From Bacteroidota bacterium (GTDB lineage: Bacteria; Bacteroidota; Bacteroidia; Chitinophagales; Chitinophagaceae), in NCBI GenBank assembly GCA_018267545.1, contig JAFDYG010000496.1:1-64000 (forward strand): a DNA stretch of 64,000 nucleotides. The letters are read 5' to 3'. The position numbers were made by a program, and so were the translations under genes. Positions within the stretch are counted from its first letter, which is position 1; each line of letters opens with the position of its first letter. The notes below the pieces were generated by a model. It was not told where the DNA came from and did not search any database. It was given only the letters and a program-made list of their open reading frames with translations. Positions 60,156 to 64,000 of this stretch are shown here, in pieces.

Positions 60156-60853
60156 TAAAACAGCAGCAGCCTGCCATATAGCAATGCAACGACCAGCGTC
60201 CCCGCCGCTACAATCAGCACCTTATAACGCAAATACCCAAAAAGCACCCCGCCCGCCACGCATCCGCAGAAAAAGAACAAAACTATACCGCCTTTCAATC
60301 GAATCCCATCGACCAGCGGTCGCCGGACCACATCCTCCTTATAAAAAAGCAGCTGCGCCAGCCCAATCCCCAGGTCCGTAAAAAGACCCGTCAGATGAGT
60401 CGTTCGAACCGCAAAAGAAGACACCTTGCTCACCAGCGCATTTTGCAGCCCCATAATAAAAAGCAGAAAACAACCCAGCAACGGCTTCGGAATCCCTCCG
60501 GCCAGCAACGCATCCGCGCTGAATCCCGCGACAAGCAACAAAACAACCTCGATAACTACCGGAACCACAAACGGCGCCGGATGCCCCCGGTGCATAGCAT
60601 ATTCGGTAAGAAGACTGGACGCAAAAGAACCAGCCAAAAAAGCCAGGATCAAAAGAAGATAATACATCGCCTCCGGCGAATGCCGCGTAAACAACCCCTC
60701 GGCAAAATAAGCAAAATGCCCCGTGACGTTCGTCGTAAGCAGCGCCAGCCCGAAAACACCCGTAACATTCACCAAACCCGCCGCAAACGGAAGAAAAACC
60801 GCCAGCCTCACATTGTGCCGGAAAGAACGGGATTTACCGCTATGCGTGAACAT
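60116..60853 (-). CDS. DUF1275 (YoaK) family membrane protein
   Basis: A 245-residue inner-membrane protein with about six helices and the family marks 'FAAGLVNVTGVFGLALLTTN', 'VTGHFAYFAEG' and 'FIMGLQNALVSKVSSFAVRT' followed by 'THLTG'. It is the second DUF1275 protein of the window, only distantly like the one at 35901. The methyltransferase gene lies 35 bases upstream on the same strand. Confidence 0.88.
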   Translation of the reverse strand: MFTHSGKSRSFRHNVRLAVFLPFAAGLVNVTGVFGLALLTTNVTGHFAYFAEGLFTRHSPEAMYYLLLILAFLAGSFASSLLTEYAMHRGHPAPFVVPVVIEVVLLLVAGFSADALLAGGIPKPLLGCFLLFIMGLQNALVSKVSSFAVRTTHLTGLFTDLGIGLAQLLFYKEDVVRRPLVDGIRLKGGIVLFFFCGCVAGGVLFGYLRYKVLIVAAGTLVVALLYGRLLLFYYRLVRNLFSKKR

Positions 60854-60888
60854 ATCGCTTTCTCATTTTCTTGTTACAACACCCTCCA

Positions 60889-61491
60889 TCATACCTTTAC
60901 CCAAAACTTCAGCATCTCCCCGCCATCCACCCCTACTACCTGGAAATCCGGAGGAACCTCGTATTCCAGGCTGCACAGCGTGCAAAGCCGGGTCCCCTTG
61001 GGCTTACGCTGCAATTGCCTGAAAAGATATCTATTATAATAATCGAACAATTCTTCCGAATACTCGATGCTATGGTCGATCTTGTCCGTACCAGTCAAAT
61101 TCTCGTAAAACGCATTGTAGAAATAAAAATGATCGTAATACCGGAAATCGATTTGCGTAAAATTGCCATGTATGAATGAAACATTCTTCAGTCCCATTTT
61201 CTCCCTTACCCCCTCCGCACAATCGATCAGCCACTTTCGCTGCTCGACGCCATAATAGCTCGCTTCAGGAGCATGAAAAGCCCCCGCAAGACAGAACTTC
61301 CCTACCCCACTTCCGATATCCAGGATTCTTACATCCCCTCCTCCGGACAGAAAACGGGCAGCCTTCTTTATGACAGCTAAGGGCGTCCAATGATACTTAT
61401 CCAGCGCCCGCACCCCTGGCGGATACACTCCCATGAACTCCGCGTCCGAATCGGGCGCACCGCCCGGAAAATGTTTATTTTTTACCGCCAT
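60889..61491 (-). CDS. class I SAM-dependent methyltransferase
   Basis: A 200-residue methyltransferase with SAM motif I 'VRILDIGSGVGKFCLAGA', then 'YYGVEQRKWLIDCAEG' and 'FIHGNFTQIDFRYYDHFYFY'. The substrate is unknown. Its first 17 bases overlap the end of the small gene at 61475, so the two are translated together. Confidence 0.87.
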   Translation of the reverse strand: MAVKNKHFPGGAPDSDAEFMGVYPPGVRALDKYHWTPLAVIKKAARFLSGGGDVRILDIGSGVGKFCLAGAFHAPEASYYGVEQRKWLIDCAEGVREKMGLKNVSFIHGNFTQIDFRYYDHFYFYNAFYENLTGTDKIDHSIEYSEELFDYYNRYLFRQLQRKPKGTRLCTLCSLEYEVPPDFQVVGVDGGEMLKFWVKV

Positions 61492-61765
61492 AAAGCTTCG
61501 GATCGATTTCTACATACGCCCGGATATTCTCCGGATCACTCACCCATTCCTCCAGGATATCGCTGTCGATAGGCTCGAAGATTTCTTTCTCCGCAGGGTC
61601 CTGCGGCAGCTCCACCACCGGCACTAACGTAAAATGATTCAGCTGAATATAATCCACCTGCCTGTCCACCGCATAACCTTTTATAAGTACGAATCGAAAC
61701 CCCCTTTCTTTTAATTCCTGAAGCGTTTGCTTCGTCAATAATTTTGCCGTATTGCTATCCCCCAT
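61475..61765 (-). CDS. small protein of unknown function upstream of the methyltransferase
   Basis: I do not recognise this 96-residue protein. It is soluble and acidic, with segments such as 'ELKERGFRFVLIKGYAVDRQ' and 'DYIQLNHFTLVPVVELPQDP'. It overlaps the methyltransferase start by 17 bases, which suggests it is a partner or substrate. It is divergent from the Crp/Fnr gene, so the CRP-like site at 61838 may influence it too. Confidence 0.7.
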   Translation of the reverse strand: MGDSNTAKLLTKQTLQELKERGFRFVLIKGYAVDRQVDYIQLNHFTLVPVVELPQDPAEKEIFEPIDSDILEEWVSDPENIRAYVEIDPKLYGGKK

Positions 61766-61837
61766 CTATCAAGTTTTGCGTTAACACAAAACTAGCTGAC
61801 CATCAAATACATTACAGTAACTTTTGTCACTCAAAAA

Positions 61838-61853
61838 TGTGAATAAAATCACT
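61838..61853. promoter_or_regulatory. CRP/FNR-like palindrome
   Basis: TGTGA-ATAAAA-TCACT matches the classic TGTGA-N6-TCACA layout with one mismatch. It lies 25 bases before the Crp/Fnr gene start and 11 before its -7 element, in the divergent region, which fits autoregulation. Confidence 0.7.
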
Positions 61854-61863
61854 TTTTTAATAA

Positions 61864-61871
61864 TAGCTTTG
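61864..61871 (+). promoter_or_regulatory. -7 element TAGCTTTG of the Crp/Fnr gene
   Basis: It fully matches TAnnTTTG and ends 6 bases before the ATG at 61878, implying a leaderless or nearly leaderless transcript. Confidence 0.6.
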
Positions 61872-61877
61872 TAACCG

Positions 61878-62585
61878 ATGAGCATCAAGGGACTCTTTCC
61901 AATCGACAAATGGGATTTCCAAAGCGAATCCATTCTCACAGGCCTGCCGGAACAGGACCTCGGTATCCTTTTGGACGGAAAGCCCGAACAGCTGTATAAA
62001 AAAGGAGAAGTCCTTTTCAGGGAAGACGCCTTCCCCTCCGGCATTTACTACCTCGTCAGCGGCAAAGCGAAAAAGTATAAAGTCGACAAACACGGACGCG
62101 AACAGATCATCTACGTCGCCAACTCGGGTGAGCTCCTCGGCTACCATGCCATCCTCTCCGGCGACAACTACCCCGACTCCGCCGCCGTCCTGGAAGACAG
62201 CCGCATCATCTTTATTCCGAAGGAAGACTTTCTCGAAGCCATCCGCCAGTCCGATACGCTCAACCGCAGACTCCTCAAAAACCTGAGCCACGAATTCGTA
62301 GTCCTCACCAACAGCCTCACCCTCTTCGCCCAAAAATCGGTCCGCGAACGCCTGGCCCTCCAGCTGGTCGTCATCCGCGAAAAATATAAATCCGGCATCC
62401 AGCCCGGCGCCCCGGTCGAAATCAACATGAGCCGCGAAGACCTCGCCAGCCTCGTCGGCACCGCCCGGGAAAACGTCGTCCGCACACTCACCGAATTCAA
62501 AAATGAAGGCATCCTCGAAACCCGTGGCCGGAAAATCATCGTCCTCGACGTCTCGAAGCTTATACAAATCTCCAACTTCAGATAA
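61878..62585 (+). CDS. Crp/Fnr-family transcriptional regulator
   Basis: A 235-residue regulator with an effector-binding beta-roll ('QLYKKGEVLFREDAFPSGIY', 'YLVSGKAKKYKVDKHGREQI'), a dimer helix and a C-terminal winged helix ('MSREDLASLVGTARENVVRT', 'LTEFKNEGILETRGRKIIVL'). It lacks the N-terminal Cys cluster of Fnr, so it does not carry an Fe-S centre of that type. A CRP-like palindrome sits in its own promoter. Confidence 0.93.
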   Translation: MSIKGLFPIDKWDFQSESILTGLPEQDLGILLDGKPEQLYKKGEVLFREDAFPSGIYYLVSGKAKKYKVDKHGREQIIYVANSGELLGYHAILSGDNYPDSAAVLEDSRIIFIPKEDFLEAIRQSDTLNRRLLKNLSHEFVVLTNSLTLFAQKSVRERLALQLVVIREKYKSGIQPGAPVEINMSREDLASLVGTARENVVRTLTEFKNEGILETRGRKIIVLDVSKLIQISNFR

Positions 62586-62756
62586 CTCCACCGACAAACA
62601 AATCTCTTCTCATCAGAGCCTCCGCGCACGCCCCCCCATTGCCAAAGCAAACCGCAAGGCAACCGGAGGCTTTTTTCCGCCGTTGTACTAAAAGACCCCA
62701 AAACTAACCCCGGACCATCGAATAAAAGATGAACCAGTTCACAAACGAGTCCCGAT

Positions 62757-63458
62757 ATGAAAAATGTGCTGATTATAGAAGACGATCCCTCGATCATTGA
62801 GCTCCTGACCATACACCTTACCGACCTCTCCTGCCAGGTAACCAGCGTCCGCCACGGAACGGAAGGCCTCGACATCGCCACAAAAACTTCGTTCGACCTC
62901 ATCATCCTCGACCTCATGCTCCCCGGCGCCAACGGCTTGGACATCTGCAGGAACATACGCCGCTCCGGCAGCAACACCCCCATCCTGATCCTATCGGCAA
63001 AATCGGAGGAAATAGACAAGGTGCTCGGCCTTGAAACCGGCGCAGACGACTACCTCACCAAACCCTTCAGCATCCGTGAGTTCATCGCCCGCGCAAAAGT
63101 CATCTTCCGCCGCGGCGACACACCCCTTAATAACGACCCGCCTTCCTCCAAAAAACAGATCTCCTTCGGCTCACTGGAAATTGACATCGACATGAGAAAA
63201 GTAACTCTCGACAACAGCCGCGTCGAGCTATCCCCCAGAGAATTCGAGCTGCTAACCCTGCTGGCCTCCAGCCCCGGCAAAAGCTACAGCCGCAAACAGC
63301 TGCTAAGCCTCATCTGGGGCTACGACTTCGACGGATACGAGCATACCGTCAACTCCCATATCAACCGGCTTCGCGGCAAGATCGAATCCGACATCTCCCA
63401 TCCCCAATATATCCTCACGACCTGGGGAGTCGGATACCGCTTCAACGAAGAACTATAA
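62757..63458 (+). CDS. OmpR/PhoB-type response regulator
   Basis: A 233-residue regulator: receiver (acidic pair in 'LIIEDDPS', D52 in 'LIILDLMLPGANG', Ser in 'LILSAKSEE', Lys in 'DYLTKPF') and a winged helix ('VELSPREFELLTLLASSPGK', 'SRKQLLSLIWGYDFDGYEHT', 'VNSHINRLRGKIE'). The kinase gene starts 8 bases after its stop, so they form a two-component pair. The 171 bases before it hold no gene that I can see. Confidence 0.95.
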   Translation: MKNVLIIEDDPSIIELLTIHLTDLSCQVTSVRHGTEGLDIATKTSFDLIILDLMLPGANGLDICRNIRRSGSNTPILILSAKSEEIDKVLGLETGADDYLTKPFSIREFIARAKVIFRRGDTPLNNDPPSSKKQISFGSLEIDIDMRKVTLDNSRVELSPREFELLTLLASSPGKSYSRKQLLSLIWGYDFDGYEHTVNSHINRLRGKIESDISHPQYILTTWGVGYRFNEEL

Positions 63459-63466
63459 ACATTCAT

Positions 63467-64000
63467 ATGCGTTTTCAGCCACTACGACACAACGGACTAT
63501 TCTGGAAAATAACGGGCGTATTCACCCTGCTGCTGATACTCTTAGGCATCGCCTATGCAGCCATCGCCTTCTGGATGTCCCGTAAGAACCTCAACACCAT
63601 CAACGAGCAGATCAACGGAGACATCGCCGCCCACCTGGCCCGCAACACCACACCCATGAAGGACGGAAAGCCCGACACCGCCGTCACGCACGATATCATC
63701 CACTCCATCATGGTCATCAACCCCAGCGTCGAAGTCTACCTGCTCGACACCTCGGGAAAGATCGTCGACTTCGTCGTACCCGGCGCCTCCGTAAAGACAA
63801 GCCACGTCGACCTAACCGCCATCAGGCAATACATGAGGGACGGTGCAAAAAAATACGTTACCGGCGACAATCCCCGGAACCCCGACCAAAAAACCGTCTT
63901 TTCCGCCGCACCCATTCACGAGAATAACCGGCTCTCCGGATACGTATACGCCGTCCTTTCAAGCGAAAAACAAGCCCGCATCGCCGCCGCCGTCAACAAA
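63467..64000 (+). CDS. sensor histidine kinase, N-terminal part (cut by window end)
   Basis: The frame is open from ATG at 63467 to the window end (178 residues). A membrane helix at about 13-36 ('ITGVFTLLLILLGIAYAAIA') is followed by a predicted periplasmic sensor region with 'VEVYLLDTSGKIVDFVVPG', a PAS/Cache-like pattern. The kinase core would lie beyond the window. It starts 8 bases after the OmpR-type regulator, so the pairing is secure although the catalytic part is not visible. Confidence 0.88.
   Translation, partial: MRFQPLRHNGLFWKITGVFTLLLILLGIAYAAIAFWMSRKNLNTINEQINGDIAAHLARNTTPMKDGKPDTAVTHDIIHSIMVINPSVEVYLLDTSGKIVDFVVPGASVKTSHVDLTAIRQYMRDGAKKYVTGDNPRNPDQKTVFSAAPIHENNRLSGYVYAVLSSEKQARIAAAVNK

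Overview
The window looks like chromosomal DNA of a soil-type Bacteroidota, most likely family Chitinophagaceae (inference). Pointers are promoters with the Bacteroidota -7 element TAnnTTTG, almost no Shine-Dalgarno sites, moderately high G+C, and families common in that group: GIN/DUF2807 head domain, DUF4833, DUF6496, DUF1634 with TauE, PF13668 ferritin-like proteins, many AraC regulators and orphan receiver proteins. No rRNA, tRNA, insertion sequence or CRISPR array was seen, and no gene-free stretch exceeds 300 bases. C visibly outnumbers G on the + strand across the whole window whatever the gene orientation, which suggests one replichore with strong skew and explains many long antisense reading frames that are not genes.

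Region by region. 1-8,313: two paralogous single-domain receivers (one with Glu in place of the phospho-acceptor Asp) around a small unknown protein, an SDR, a full rifampicin phosphotransferase (rph), another receiver, an unknown protein, a papain-like cysteine peptidase lipoprotein with a secreted partner, and a small outer-membrane barrel. 8,335-11,824: a TPR histidine kinase and NarL-type regulator, flanked by envelope genes that share a 15-bp upstream motif. 11,839-13,929: a P-loop kinase and an ArsR-AHSA1 operon with a tandem operator, a 50-residue membrane protein and a YdeI-like protein. 13,926-19,111: a BamA-type barrel with a possible kinase-like N-terminal domain, GIN and DUF2306 proteins, and an AraC regulator. 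19,220-28,364: redox enzymes (PhyH dioxygenase, old yellow enzyme, quinone-oxidoreductase type MDR, a YceI-SDR fusion, nitronate monooxygenase, SDR) with AraC and Crp regulators and a TauE/DUF1634 exporter.

28,433-30,527 is an A+T-rich accessory patch: an Rpn-family nuclease gene interrupted by TAG at codon 15, an unknown protein overlapping its start, and a DUF421 C-terminal remnant. 30,574-47,066 is rich in stress functions: DUF6496 basic protein, Tat-type SDR, zinc alcohol dehydrogenase, Tat-type TPP enzyme, YciF-like DUF892 protein beside Mn catalase (as in the enterobacterial yciGFE-katN module), a DsbA-like protein, a TehA/SLAC1 channel, a degenerate metallo-beta-lactamase-fold protein, an outer-membrane protein and two PF13668 ferritin-like proteins.

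47,229-56,952 is an eight-gene minus-strand signalling block: membrane PAS kinase, NarL regulator, two receiver-only proteins, a soluble kinase, a receiver with a hydrophobic tail and an apparent 5' frameshift, a FIST sensor and a hybrid kinase with HPt. 57,192-64,000 holds two overlapping alpha/beta hydrolases, an acyltransferase, a DUF1275 protein, a methyltransferase with a small partner, a Crp/Fnr regulator whose promoter carries a good CRP-like palindrome, and an OmpR-type regulator with the start of its kinase, cut by the window end.
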